In this document: positions 36,279-47,699 of the stretch, piece after piece
How positions within the stretch are numbered: position 1 is the first letter of the stretch
Layout: the number at the start of each line of letters is the position of its first letter
From: Callorhinus ursinus
Lineage: Eukaryota > Chordata > Mammalia > Carnivora > Otariidae
Assembly: GCF_003265705.1 (NCBI RefSeq)
Contig: NW_020313044.1
Location: 1,616,107 to 1,680,106 of the forward strand
DNA length: 64,000 nt
Reading direction: 5' to 3'
The notes under the pieces: model-generated
Databases searched by the model: none
The model's input: the letters and a program-made list of their open reading frames with translations, nothing else
What the model was told of the DNA's origin: nothing
Position numbers and translations under genes: made by a program

Positions 36279-36849
36279 GGTCCTGACCCCGCCCCCTCCA
36301 GGCTGCAGAGCCCCTGGTCCACACTGTGCCAGTAGCCCAAGTGTCTCAGGCCCCAGGACCCCTCCAATGGCTGCCTGCCCAGTGACCACTCCTCTGGAAG
36401 GTCTTGGAAAAGAGGAAGGAGGCCCTGCTGTGGGGGTGGAGGGTAGAGGCTGGAGGAGTTGCTGAGGACTGAGCCACCCAAGGAGGTGGGGGCTCCTTAG
36501 AGCCCAATTTGCTATTCTCCCTGCTCCAGTCCTGCCCCCACCCACCCAGTGCCTTGCTGAAGACCATGGCCATCCTCACATGCCCCCACTGCTCTTGTCT
36601 GGGGTGCGGTGTGGGGGCAGTCACAGTCCAGAATGACCAGAGATGGGCCCGAAGGCACCTGGGAGACCAGGAGGGAGTGGGGAAGGCTTCACAGAACCTG
36701 GCCAAGGGCTCCAGGCCACACCTGTGAATGGAGGGCAGGGCCTTAATGTGCGTTTAAAGGACCAGGATGGCCAGGCCAGAGCTGCAGCTGGGGGCATTGG
36801 GTAGGGCTGTGTGCTACATGCCCCGCTAAAAAGAAGTGGGGCTCTAGGG

Positions 36850-36887
36850 GTGTGTGTGTGTGCGCGCGCGCGCGTGTGCGTGTGTAT
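36850..36887. repeat. REEP2: (GT)n(GC)n(GT)n tract in the REEP2 3'UTR
   Basis: Alternating G/T then G/C then G/T with no break in purine-pyrimidine alternation; a strong Z-DNA-forming type of sequence. Confidence 0.92.
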
Positions 36888-37419
36888 TTCTGGGTCTAGG
36901 GTGGGGGGGATTTGGGGTAAAGGACTTTCCTGCCAGCAGCGACCACCCCCCCACCGCAAGCCCCGGCTGGCCCTTCCCTGCTTTCAGCCCTCCTTCCTAC
37001 TCTCAGACCCTCAGAGGACGCCAGCCCGCCCTGAGAGGATGGGATTCTGAGGACCTCTTACCTCCTCCTCTGCCCTTGATACCCTTCAGCCTCCTCCCAT
37101 TCCTGCGCTGCCCCTGTGCTGGGCTCCTCCACCCCCCAGGGCCCACTGCAGAGGCCCCTGCTGAGCCAGCTCCTTTCCTCCTCACCTGGGGGCTCATCTT
37201 CCTTTCCCCCAGAGCCTTCTTCCTGTGCCAAGCAAACTGGGCCCCATGTGAGCAGGCTCTTATGAGCCCAGGCTTTGCCCCACACTCTACCCCAGCTTCT
37301 GCCATGGCTTCAGTCAGGGCCAGGAGGAGTGTGTGAAGAAGAAAAGAAATTTCGGAGCCCAAGGGCTCCCAATTCTGTGGAAAGAGGGTGCCCGTTGGAC
37401 CTTTGGCACCAGATGAGCC

Positions 37420-37425
37420 AATAAA
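37420..37425 (+). terminator. REEP2: REEP2 polyadenylation signal AATAAA
   Basis: AATAAA in GAGCCAATAAACC, followed within 30 bases by TGTGTTT and TGTGCTTTGTTCTTGG, a GT-rich downstream element. Confidence 0.82.
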
Positions 37426-37647
37426 CCAAATTCTGGCGCCTCATGTGTTTCAGCCTCTGTGCTTTGTTCTTGGCCCCCCAGGCCACATGTGAGAAGGACC
37501 TCAAGTGAAAAGCAGGGCCCAGCTGTGGGAGGGAGAGGGGAAGAGGTCGGACTGCGCGCCCCAGGAGTTCTGATCTCCAAGAATCGAGATGGGCTTCAGC
37601 TGGTTCAGTCTGGGAAAATGGTTTGGAGGTTCAAGATACAGCAGGGG

Positions 37648-37877
37648 GGGCGGGGGGGGCGCCCGGGTGGCTCCGTCGGTGAAGCGTCGGTGAAGCGGCC
37701 AACTCTTGGTTTGGGCTCAGGCCCTAATCTCAGGACCCTGGGAGCAAGCCATGCTCAGCGGGGAGTCGGCTTCAGGATTCTCTCTCTGTCTCCTCTGCCG
37801 CTCCTACTCCCTCTGCTTGCACGCGTGCTCTCCCTCTCTCAAATAAATAAATAAATCTTAAAAAAAAAAAAAAAAAA
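37648..37877 (+). mobile_element. CAN SINE
   Basis: GGGCGCCCGGGTGGCTCCGTC head preceded by a G-rich run, A17 tail. AGATACAG flanks both sides. First SINE after the REEP2 gene. Confidence 0.9.
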
Positions 37878-40284
37878 GATACAGCCAGGAGAGGAGGAGA
37901 GACCAGGACTTAAGGGCTAGGGGCCCCAACCTCAAGGTGGTCTTGTCCCTCAGAACCCTGCCCAGAGACCTCTTCCCCCAGTGGACCTTCTGATACCTGA
38001 TAGAAAGTGCCCGTGTAAGCTCTAACGACAAAGACCCCCACGAGGTTCCCAGGGAAGAGAAGGTAGGATTTGGGGGCGGCTGGGCGGGGCACGGAGACTG
38101 GATGGCCACAGTGTCTAGAAAGGCCAAAGAATGTTGGAGGGGAGCTGTGAGCCAGAGACTCTGAAAGGAGGAGACGGGTAGGCTGAGGGAAGAGGTGGTG
38201 ATGGGGAACCAGCCTCATGGTGCATGTCTGACCCTGGGGACAGAAGGGCCAAAGGCTGGGGCCACAGAGGCAGTCCCTGTGGCGCCGGGAGGGAGGGCTT
38301 GAGCCCCGGGCTGTTGGGCTGCGTTGGAGGAGAGAGGGAGGGAGGTTGCTGCGGATGGGGTCTGAGTCCTTGGGAGGTAGAGTCAAGGCCACTGGGGGCC
38401 AAGGGGCACAAGCAGCTAGGAATGAGACCTGCAAGGCAGTGCGCAGGGGAAGGGAAAGGATGGCAGAGGAGCTGAGGCCGAATGGGAAGAGAAAAAAAAA
38501 GGCAAAGGGGGGGGGGGGGTGAGGTGAGGCAAGGAGGAGGAAGGATGGAGGGAGAGGAGAAGCAGCACGGCCTTGTGGAAGAGAAATGGAGGAGGCGGAG
38601 CATGGGCTGGGGCACCGGGTGTGTGCGGGCCCGGCCCCAGGTCTGCAGAAAGTCTGCAGACTTCCAGGGGGTGAGAGCACCCCCTGACCTCCCTGTGCCC
38701 AGCCCAGGGCCCTGCCTGTACCTTCCCTTCCCTGGCATCACAGAGGTATGTCCTCCTACCACACTTGCGCCCAACTGGCCAAGAACTTGAGCTGTGGTCG
38801 CAGTGGAGGCGAAGCGAGAAACGTCCTTTTCATCTTCCCTGAAAAATTCCGGTCGACAGACCTCGGAAGGTCATTCCTTTCACCACTGGCCTCTGAGCAA
38901 ACTGGTCCCTTTCTCTCTCCGAAAGGAGAGGATGTGTCAGGGTAGAATTCAGGGGAGAGACTCCCTCGTTCGAGAAAGATCTCCAGAGAGCAAGATGCTG
39001 CAGTCTCATGCTAGCCGCTACCATATGGTCAGGAAACCAGGTTAGGCCCTCTCTAACCTAAATCCCATTTGCTGCATAACACACCTGCTCGCGTGCATGC
39101 ACACGCATGCAGATACACCCCCCCGCAGGGACCGGTGGCTAAGGAGGTCACTGCCAGTTTCCCCATGCCAGGCTCTCCAGGCACATCTGGGTTTCTCTGT
39201 GTCAACAGGAACATGCTCAGATTTCCAAGCTCCCTGGTCCGTTGCCATGGAAACATTGAGTCAGTCTCCTAGAACTCGGCTCAGGGCCTGGCCCCTGTGG
39301 TGCAGGGAAGGAGAGGAGAGGTGGAGGGTGACAACGAGATGGAGGGCAAGCCTCCTGGGAGGGGCTGGTGGGACACATTTGGGGCTAGGTGACATCTTGC
39401 TCTATCTCATTCCTTGGGACCACCTGCCGTCTCCCATCTGCCTCAGTAGACCTCTAGACCAGGGCAGTGGGGAAGAGATGTCCGAACAGAGGCTAGAGCT
39501 AACGTGGAGGATGCTTGATCACTGCCTGGGTCCCCAGTGGGCATCAAGGGATATTAGCTTTTGAGTGGGAGCTGAGGTCTAGCCCTGTGCCCCATGCTCA
39601 AGCCGTCTTGGGGACACTTGAGGTCCCTGGATAGAATGTCCTCAGGGCTGGAGCTGCTGCAGCTGGCTCCCCCTCCCTTTCTTGTGTGTGTCCCACACCC
39701 TGAGAACCTGCTTAAAATGGGATTTCCAGGCTGTGACGTCAGAGGGAAGCCAGCAGCTCCAGCCTGTACCAGCTCTTCCTTGATCAGCAGAGCTGAGGCC
39801 AGTCTTGCTCAGCCTGGAGGAAAAAGGGCTAGCACAGGAGGGAGGGTTTCTGAGGGCTCTGGATCATGGTCCTCATATCAGTGGCTTCCATGAGAATAGG
39901 GAGAGACAGTAGTAGGGAGAGGCAGGCTAGAGCCACAGCTGGCTTCCTCACTGCCTTAAATTTCAGCCAGTTCGTGGTCATTTCCCTCCCAGATTTCTCT
40001 AGTTTTTCCCTCTCTGCGCTGAGTCAGGGCTTCTTGGTGGAGGAGGGCACCTCAAGTATTAGAGCCATTTGGATTCTGCCTGAGAACTTGTACCCTATCT
40101 AGGCTGGAGGCCCGGAAGGGTCGGAAGGATGCCTGCAAGGAGCGAAAAGTCCACTAGGTGGCGCAGGCCGCCCTCTGTGGGATTCCCATCCCTGCAGGGG
40201 AGAATCTTCATGCAGTCAGTCCGCCTAAGGTGCCTCATGCCCCCACTCCCTGGAGTTGGAGGTTCATGAAAAAAACATCCTTGC
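37878..40284 (+). other. REEP2-EGR1 intergenic, proximal part
   Basis: GC-moderate, SINE-free, no convincing exon. Contains a G13 tract (38507-38519) and the motif cluster at 39241-40027. Several 200+-codon open frames at 37.9-38.8 kb on the minus strand are compositional (Ser/Pro/Leu low complexity). Confidence 0.5.
39241..40027. promoter_or_regulatory. Candidate distal enhancer: X-box, AP-1, NF-kB-like and CRE motifs
   Basis: GTTGCCATGGAAAC (RFX X-box) at 39241-39254 is followed two bases later by TGAGTCAG (AP-1) at 39257-39264. GGGATTTCC (39719-39727) precedes a perfect CRE, TGACGTCA, at 39734-39741. A second TGAGTCAG lies at 40020-40027. The motifs are seen; enhancer function and target (EGR1 or REEP2) are inferred. 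Confidence 0.35.
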
Positions 40285-40287
40285 AGG

Positions 40288-40509
40288 GATGCCTGGGTGG
40301 CTCAGTCGGTTAAGCATCTGCCTTCGGCTTGAGTCATGATCCCAGGGTCCTGGGATCAAGTCCTGCGTTGGGCTCCTTCCTCAGCGGGGAGCCTGCTTCT
40401 CCCTCTGCCTGCCGCCCCCCCCCCCCCGCTTGTGCTTTCTCTCTCTCTCTCTCTGACAAATAAATCAAATAAATAAATGAAATCTTAAAATATATATATA
40501 TTTAAAAAA
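40288..40509 (+). mobile_element. CAN SINE
   Basis: GATGCCTGGGTGGCTCAGTC head; the middle has a C12 run and the tail a (TA)n run. TCCTTGCAGG flanks both sides. Confidence 0.92.
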
Positions 40510-41879
40510 ATCCTTGCAGGTGCATGAAGCAGGTATGGATTCTCAAGCCATCACTTCCTAAATCCAGCCTGTGTGCCCACCCCCTGCACACTCCCCAGGG
40601 GATGGTCAGACCCAAAGGGGAGCTACTCCCCTTGGGTGAGGATCAGGCACCCTCCTGGGATCAAGGGAGTTGCCAAGCTGACTCTGGAAGGGCCCTACAG
40701 CCCCAGGAACCCAACATAGGTTTCCGAAATGACATCTAGAGGGGCTGCTGGAGCTAATTTCAAGGTCAGGTGAGGAGAGGGACCCAAGAGGTAGCAAGGG
40801 GTAGGGAACTTAGGAGGGGCGGGCTAGGCCCAGAGGGAGGGAAGCTCACTTGGCCGCAGGAAGTCTCTGGATATGATTTCCCTGATGGCCACATTGGCAG
40901 TCCCAGGCCTGCCCCAGGTTTTCCTGTTTCCTGCCCCTTCCCTTAATTTCATCTGGGGCACTATAGGATTAAAAAAGGAGAAAAAAGACCCTAATTTCCA
41001 AATGCTGCGATCCCAAGGTACTTTTGCAAGAGCCAAGGTGGGGGTTCCTTAGTGACCTACCTTTCCCTGACCTCTTTCCCAAAATGACCCCACCAACCCT
41101 GCATCCCTAATGAATTACCCTCTCCTTTTGTCCCAGCCAGGTGAGTGATCAATAAATAATGCTGTTTGCTTGAAATATTGATGGCAAGTTTTACACTAGC
41201 ATCCCTTAGCTGTGCCTGTCATTGGGGAACTCGAGAGGTGACAGAGAAATGCATGGCCCCCAAGAGCTCTCTCCCGTCTCTGCCAACAGAGGGTCTGTCT
41301 TTGCCAAGATTTCAACCTGTTCCCATCTCAGCCAGAATCATGACTCATTCCCATCAAGTAGGAAGAGGGAAGGTCCCCCAGAGACTCAGCCAGCAACCTC
41401 CAACCTGGGGAGAATCCGGTAAGCTAAACCAAACAGAGACCCTTCTTGATACTTTTGCCTCAAGACAAAGAGATCCCATTTCCTCTGTTCCACGTCCATC
41501 TTGGACCTGAGTGGCGACTCAGAAGGAGACCTGCACGTTCCCTGTTTCCCAGGTTGACTGTTTAGAGCCATGAGCAGCAGGGACGCACATGCTCCCAGGC
41601 TTCTCTGGCCCAAGTCACTGCTATCTGGTTTTGTTCTCCCTGGAAGACAGGGAGGAGAGAAGAGGAGAAGGTGGAAACTCTTGAGCCCTCTTGAGCCCAA
41701 CTCATGCGGTGGCAGCGCCCTCCTCGGCAGAAGCCAGGCACACTCATCTCTGTGCATGGTGCCTTCTGCCCAGGCCCTCTTGCTCTGCTCCACTCGATCA
41801 GCTCCTGCATGCACGTCAAGCCTCGGCTTAGATGCCACGTCCCCACCCCACCACATCCCATCCGGGTCCCTGTGGCACT

Positions 41880-42035
41880 CCGCTCTTCCTCCCGACACCT
41901 TTCCCCATTTGGTCATTGCTTAGCTCCCCACCAGACTGAAAGCCAGAGCACAGGTGACGCGTCTACCTGGTTCACCACTATTTCCCCAGCATCTAGCACA
42001 CAATAAGCCCTTGGCATATTTCTGTGGAATGTTCG
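41880..42035 (+). mobile_element. L2-like 3' end
   Basis: CTCCCCACCAGACTGAAAG and CATCTAGCACACAATAAGCCC resemble the L2 terminus. Confidence 0.6.
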
Positions 42036-42715
42036 AAGGATGTCCCTGTAGCATTCTTCCACTCCTGAGAAAGCACCAGCCTTCAAGCCTCAGTGTCTCT
42101 CTGCGGAGCTGTTCACCTGCACCTGAGGATGGGTGTCTGCCCTGAACAGCGGCAGCCCTGAGGAGCCGCCCTTGCTCTGATCCCCCCACCTCGCATGCGC
42201 TCATGCTCACTTGCTTTCCTTTCTCATACACACACAGACGGGAGTCAGCATTCCAGCCACATTCAGTTCTCACTTTAATTCAAAAGCTAAATTGGGAAGA
42301 AGAACAGCTTCACACTCCCAATTTAGCCTGGGAGAGAAAAAGGGAGACAGCCTGGATTTGCCAGGGAAAGGAGAAAGCTGGGTGTGGGGTGGGGGGGGTG
42401 GTGGCAAACATAGCCAGAGCCCAAGGGAAGACAATGAAACCCTCACCACCCAGCTCCTAAAAATAAACCATCCATAGCTATGACCCCAGAATGACCCCTA
42501 TTAAGCCTCTCTCCCATACAAGCGCAGCCATTCGGGGCATTACCCAGTCTAGGGCTGGGATTAGGGGAGGTGGAGGAGACTGTGGTTATTAAAACCGTGA
42601 AAAGAGGGAGATGCTGCTGCTTTGGTCACTGGTAGTACAGAATCGGGAAGTCCTTCTTAAATCTAACTTTAATCCCTCTTGCGATAGCTGATGGATGATG
42701 AATAAAAAGAGTCCT

Positions 42716-42940
42716 TGGACGCCTGGGTGGCTCAGTCAGTTAAGCGTCTGCCTTCGGCTCAAGTCATGATCCCAGGGTCCTAGGATCAAGTCCCGCGTCG
42801 GGCTCCTTGCTCAGTGGGAAGCCTGCTTCTCCTTCTGCCTGCCACTCCCCCTGCTTGTTCTCTCTCTCTCTCTCTCTCTCTCTCTGACAAATAAATAAAA
42901 TAAAAATAAAAAAGAGGTCTTTAAAAAAAACAAAACAAAA
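42716..42940 (+). mobile_element. CAN SINE
   Basis: GACGCCTGGGTGGCTCAGTC head, (CT)n middle, AAATAAAATAAAAATAAAAA tail. AGAGTCC flanks both sides. Confidence 0.92.
42841..42888. repeat. (TC)n run in SINE middle
   Basis: TC dinucleotide expansion inside the 42716 SINE, ending at CTGACAAATAAA. Confidence 0.85.
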
Positions 42941-43416
42941 CAGAGTCCGCAGATACTTGCCCACTAATATTCATAGCAGCATCAGTCACAGTAGTCAAAA
43001 GGTGGAAACAGTCCAGGTGTCCATCAACAGATGAAAGGATGAACAGAATGTGGTGTATCCATACCATGGAATATTATTCAGCCTCAGGAAGGAATGAAAT
43101 TCTGACACATGCTACAACATGGATGAACCTTGAAAACATTACGCTAAGTGATAAGGCAGTCAAAAAAGGACAAATATTATGATTCCACTTACATGAGGTA
43201 CCTAGAATAGACAAATTCATCGAGACAGAAACTATACTAGAGGTTACTAGGGGCGGGTGCGAGGGGGGCAGGATGGAGGATCCTTGTTTCATGGGTACCA
43301 AGAATCTGTTTGGGATGATGAAAAAGTTCTGCTGAATGGATGGTGGTGATGGTTGCACAACATTGTGTATATACTTAAATGCCACTGAATTGTATACTTA
43401 AAATGATTAAAATGGT

Positions 43417-43523
43417 AGGGTGCCTGGCTGCCTTGTCAGTACAGTATGTGCCTCTTGTTCTCCAGGTCCTCAGTTCAAGCCCCATGTTGGGCATAAAGCG
43501 TACTTAAAAAAAAAAAAAAAAAA
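43417..43523 (+). mobile_element. Old-type CAN SINE
   Basis: AGGGTGCCTGGCTGCCTTGTC head and GTTGGGCATAAAGCGTACTT; A18 tail. Confidence 0.78.
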
Positions 43524-43526
43524 GAG

Positions 43527-43735
43527 GGGCGCCTGGGTGGCTCAGTTGGTTAAGCGACTGCCTTCGGCTCAGGTCATGATCCTGGAGTCCCAGGGTCGAG
43601 TCCTGCATCGGGCTCCCTGCTCGGCGGGGAGTCTGCTTCTCCCTCTGACCCTCTTCCCTCTCGTGCTTTCGATCTCTCATTCCCTCTAAATAAAAAAATA
43701 AAATATTTTAAAAAAAAAAGAAAAGAAAAGTTAAA
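43527..43735 (+). mobile_element. CAN SINE
   Basis: GGGGCGCCTGGGTGGCTCAGT head, inserted at the tail of the preceding old SINE. Confidence 0.92.
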
Positions 43736-43971
43736 AAAATGGTTAAAATGGTAAATATTATGGTATGTATATTTCATCACAATATTTTTTTTTAAAAAGA
43801 CATTGAGCCCAATATCAGCTTGAAGACTCGGTCGTTCTGCCACGATGGCTCTCTCTGAGGCTCGACCAGAGGGAAATCGAGTCCTAGAAGTTCCAAAGAT
43901 CCCTTCCTTTGCTACCAGGACCAGAAGTGCTGGTGTACAAGGAACACCCCTCTGGGACATTCCTAAGAATA

Positions 43972-43976
43972 AAGAT

Positions 43977-44011
<35 letters not shown>

Positions 44012-44152
44012 TTTGAGAGAGAGAGATGGGGGGGCAGGTAGATCAGAGGGAGAGAATGTTCAAGCTGACTCCTCGCTGAGTGAGCTCGACAGGGGGCTCG
44101 ATCTCACTACCCTGAGATCACGACCTGAGCTGAAACCACCCAGGTGACCCCG
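43972..44152 (-). mobile_element. CAN SINE (antisense)
   Basis: (ATTT)n tail, then body ending CCACCCAGGTGACCCC. Target duplication TTCCTAAGAATA (43960-43971) and TTCCTAAGGATA (44153-44164). Confidence 0.85.
43976..44015. repeat. (ATTT)n microsatellite
   Basis: About ten tandem ATTT units at the A-tail of the antisense SINE. Confidence 0.9.
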
Positions 44153-44679
44153 TTCCTAAGGATAGGAGCTCATTCTTCCTACCTCTTATCTCTTCTTATC
44201 AGTATGATAATCCGGAGGGAAGCTCTTCTTCCTGGTTCTGTATTCCAGCTTCCTCTTCTGTCACTCATTTTAACTTTGCCCTAAACATAATTCCCATATG
44301 GGTGGAGTAGATACGGGGCTGGTTAAATAAGGAAAACAGATTCAAGACCCTTCCATCCAGCCTTTCTGACTGCCCTATTGACACTGTACCAAGGGACAGG
44401 GATGCACCCTTGGGCTGAGCTGCCTGTCAGTAAATTTGGGTGTCTGGTGTTCTTGTTCTCTGCCTTTGACTGGGAGGCCCCTGAAGGGAGTGTGTGATAT
44501 ACACCCCGTGCTGAGGCATCCAGACCTCCCTCGCTCCTGGACGACTGACTGCATGGTTCCCTGGCTGGTTTACACCAGCACCCCGCCACCAGCCTCCTGC
44601 AAAATGGCCAGTTGGCTCTCTGACTGCCCCGAAGAACTTCAGCGGGTGGGAGCTCTATGAGGGGCTCCCACAATCACTG

Positions 44680-44850
44680 TGCTTTCCCCACGATAGCACA
44701 TTTCACACTGTTGTGATTGCCTGTTTATTTGTCTGTCTCCCCCATCAGACCATGAACTGCAAAAGAGGGGAGTCACCTTTTTACTTCTTTTTGTATCTTT
44801 AATGCCTAGAGGAGCAGATGTTTGATAAATGTTGAAATGACCTGTTCATA
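44680..44850 (+). mobile_element. L2 3' end
   Basis: TGCCTGTTTATTTGTCTGTCTCC, CATGAACTGCAAAAGAGGGG and GATAAATGTTGAAATGA are the L2 terminus. Confidence 0.75.
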
Positions 44851-44999
44851 TGTCTCTCTGCCCTATTCCACTTGACTCCAGAACCCTTGGAGGGTGAAAG
44901 CTTTGCCCAGTTCATTCTGGGCCCCCAGAGAACCTGTGGTTCTTGCCATGAGCTAGGTTTCAGCCGGAGGTTCTGAAGTCAAGACTATCTGGATTGGAC

Positions 45000-45170
45000 C
45001 CCCTGGCTCCCCTACTGGCCCAGCTCTCTGACCTTAATCAAGTCATCCGCCCTTTCTGAGCCCCCTTCCTCATTCACGAAATGGGGGTGAGAATGGTACC
45101 TACCTCACAAGGCATTGCGAAGACAAATGCCTGTCCAATGTTTAGCACAGAACCTGTCACATTGTAAATG
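45000..45170 (+). mobile_element. MIR
   Basis: CTCTGACCTTAATCAAGTCATC, CCTCATTCACGAAATGGGG, GGTACCTACCTCACAAGG and GCACAGAACCTGTCACATTG follow MIR order. Confidence 0.75.
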
Positions 45171-45179
45171 TGTCTTGGG

Positions 45180-47510
45180 GTTGGGGTGGGGGTAGAGAAT
45201 GCATTTAGAGATTAAGGAAAATCAGAAGAAACAAGCACCCACCACTGACTGCTGCATCCTGGTGTTTTGGGGTGGGGGGGTAAGGCCAGTGCCACAGTGG
45301 GGTAACCCCAGGGGCTGCCTGTCTCCTCCTTCCCTCCCCCTCCCACCAGGTCTGCGGAGTGCAAGCTCACCCACCATGAAGCTGAGCAGCCCCGGAGCTG
45401 GGCTGGGCGGTGGTGAGGGCCAGAAATAACGGGCCGTTGCTATTCCTGCTTTTCTAGGCTGGATGGGAACGCTGCCTCTCTCATCTAAAGGCTGCTCCAG
45501 ACTTCCTGCACATCAGTGGGCTCTTATGTAACGCTCCCCTCCCTCTGCCTGCCCGACAAGCTTCCAGAGATTTCTGCAGCCAGCTTTGCTGAACACTCAG
45601 CTGGGGGTGGGGGAGCAAAGAAGCCACCACAGGCCAGATTGTCCTCTAAGCCTAGGGTCCTGACAGCCCCGGGCCTGGGACAGGGGCCACACAGCACAGC
45701 GCAAAGGGGCTGATGTCCAAGGACAGCAGCTTCTTCTGGCATCTGCTCATTAACTCTGGGGCAGAAAGGAGCCGGAGAGCCCCACCTGAGGGTTTACCCA
45801 CTCCCTCTGCCCTTTATAGATGCTCTGTGCCACCTACCCAAGTTATTATGCCTCAGGGTTGGTTCACCACTTCAGGCCCAACCTAACTGTGTCTGATGTG
45901 TGACCCCCTAGGCAGACTCCGAGGACAGCAACCCAGACCCCAACTCTCTTGGGCAGATCCCCCAACCTTGGCCAAATCCTCCACGGTCTCTTCCTGCAGC
46001 TCCTGGATCCCATCGGAGCATGCCAGGTTCCCTCTTCAGAGTCAGGGGGCCCCCTCTGCCTCAGGCCTCACTCTGCATGGGCCCGTCTCAGAATTGTGCT
46101 TCTCCACCTGTCCTAGGACTCAGGGTTCTCCTCTGGCACCCATTTCCCCCATCTGTAATTGGAGCACATGAGATGGCTTCACACCCCAACACTGTGGGGT
46201 GATTTTCTCTTTCATCTCCCCTGGTCCTTCTTCAGGCTTTCAAGCCTCCCCTTCTGTCAGTGCACCTTCTGCCTCCTTCTCCCACCCACCCCCACCAGAC
46301 CTGGCCTCTTCAGGTTTCTCCTCACCCCTCACGACCCGTCACAGGGTGGGAGCAGAGCTGCCCCCAGACCTATTGAAGGCCAGGCCCTCCATATTTCCGG
46401 CAGAGGCCATCAGCTATCGGAAAGAGTGACAGGCACCCCATATAGAACTGAAGGGAGAGTCACTTCCTGAGCCCCAAGCTGGGCCACCGCCGTGGCAAAC
46501 CACGATCTGAGCAGCACATGTGGGTGCTGACGTAGCCCGGGGCTGGGGAGGAGGAAGTGGCAATGGAAAAAGGGGCTTGTTTTCCTCTGAGAGGGAAAGC
46601 CTGCTCAGCCATGGGTTGACTTTCTGAGACATGATGGTTCCCACTGGCTTTCACCTGGAGCCTCAGCTGCCCTGGACAAGCTCCGTTCTGCTCTCCACTC
46701 TGCCCTCTACTCCTCTCCTATTTGCAAGGAAAGTCAGAGTGTAGACGGCAGCTGAGACGGGCACACCCTCTGAGAGCCCTCTCATCTTTCCCAGGGCTTC
46801 GGGCACCAGTCACCCAGGGGGCGAAGTGTGAGTCACAGACTCATCCCTAATGCTCCTTCAAGTCCTGTAGATACCCGGGGCAGGGTGCAGGAGTGGTTCT
46901 GAGTGGGTCAGGGTCAGGAGTCAGGAGTCAGGGTGCAGGAGTGGTTCTGAGTCTTCCTTACTCCCAACCTTTCTTAAAGTGTTTCCTTCAGGCTCCAGGC
47001 TGGTTGTCCCATCAGGGTCGTTGGTCACAAATTAGGTACTCAAACCCCCAACTGAGATTTGGTTCCACGGGGGGGGGGGGGGTCTTTTCCTTCTGTCTCC
47101 TCCCCTTTCAGTGCCCCCAGTCACAGCAAACAGGAATGTGCCTTTGGCCAAAAGAAAAACCAGAGGAGAATGGGCATAACCTACTTGCCTCCAGCACTAT
47201 TGCTGAGAAGGTAGGCCTCGAGCATAATCCTATCCAGGGAGGAGGCTCTCAGGCCCTTCTTCTTGCTGGTTTTCCAGTCACAGAGAGGGCTACGGTCTGG
47301 GTGGTGTGTAGGGGCTTTGAGCCAGCTCCTCTCACTGTTCCTGTGGAAGCTGTCTTCCAGGGCCATACAACCATGAAGGCAGAGCAGGGCTGAGAAGGCT
47401 GCCTCCTCCTCTGTAGGAGCTGTAGAAGGCAGAATGAGGGAGATGAGGGTGGAGGGATGCAGTTTATCCAATCTCACAGCCCACACCTTAGCCGGAGGGC
47501 CTAGACTGAT
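45180..47510 (+). other. EGR1 upstream intergenic
   Basis: Unique-looking, SINE-free. Contains a 24-bp direct repeat (46881-46904 and 46929-46952) and a G14 run (47069-47082). No gene recognised. Confidence 0.45.
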
Positions 47511-47514
47511 CACG

Positions 47515-47690
47515 GCCTTTTCCCTCCTGAGGCCTTTGCCCAGCTGTCCCCTTTGCCTAGAAGGCCCTCCCCGCCACACTCCTCTATGCGGAGTTGGCTT
47601 CCTGTCATCCTTCATGTCTCTGCATAAATGTCACCTCTTCTGAGATGCCTTCCTTCACCTCTCCAATATGTTATACTTACCATAATCAGA
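47515..47690 (+). mobile_element. L2-like fragment
   Basis: GGCCTTTGCCCAGCTGTCCCC, CTAGAAGGCCCTCCCC and ATAAATGTCACCTCTTCTGAG are L2-type wording. Confidence 0.55.
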
Positions 47691-47699
47691 AATCATCCT

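Larger units (their letters stand above)
36279..37445 (+). other. REEP2: REEP2 3'UTR
   Basis: About 1.17 kb ending after AATAAA at 37420. It contains a 37-bp alternating purine-pyrimidine tract (36850-36887). Confidence 0.8.
42955..43795 (+). mobile_element. LINE-1 ORF2/3'UTR fragment, with SINEs inside
   Basis: TCATAGCAGCATCAGTCACAG, ACCATGGAATATTATTCAGC and GCACAACATTGTGTATATAC are L1 3' wording; AATGGTAAATATTATGGTATG resumes after the SINEs and ends in an A-rich tail. Confidence 0.8.
43845..44310 (+). pseudogene. Unidentified 90-codon ORF interrupted by a CAN SINE
   Basis: ATG at 43845 (context CCACGATGG) opens a frame that runs 41 codons to ...LWDIPK. A SINE then interrupts it at 43972-44152. 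Across the SINE's 12-bp target duplication the frame continues in phase for 49 codons (DRSSFLPLISSYQYDNPEGS onward) to TAG at 44308. I do not recognise the product. A frame of this length can occur by chance. No intron, promoter or polyA signal is evident. Confidence 0.2.

Noticed and set aside
37910..38774. Minus-strand open frames of 219-256 codons
   Set aside because: Ser/Pro/Leu low-complexity translation in GC-rich DNA, two overlapping frames open at once, no splice or promoter context and no recognisable family; compositional artefact.
46829..46836. Single AP-1-type site TGAGTCAC (and TGACTCAG at 56110)
   Set aside because: Isolated 8-mers expected by chance; no neighbouring motifs as at 39.2-40.0 kb.
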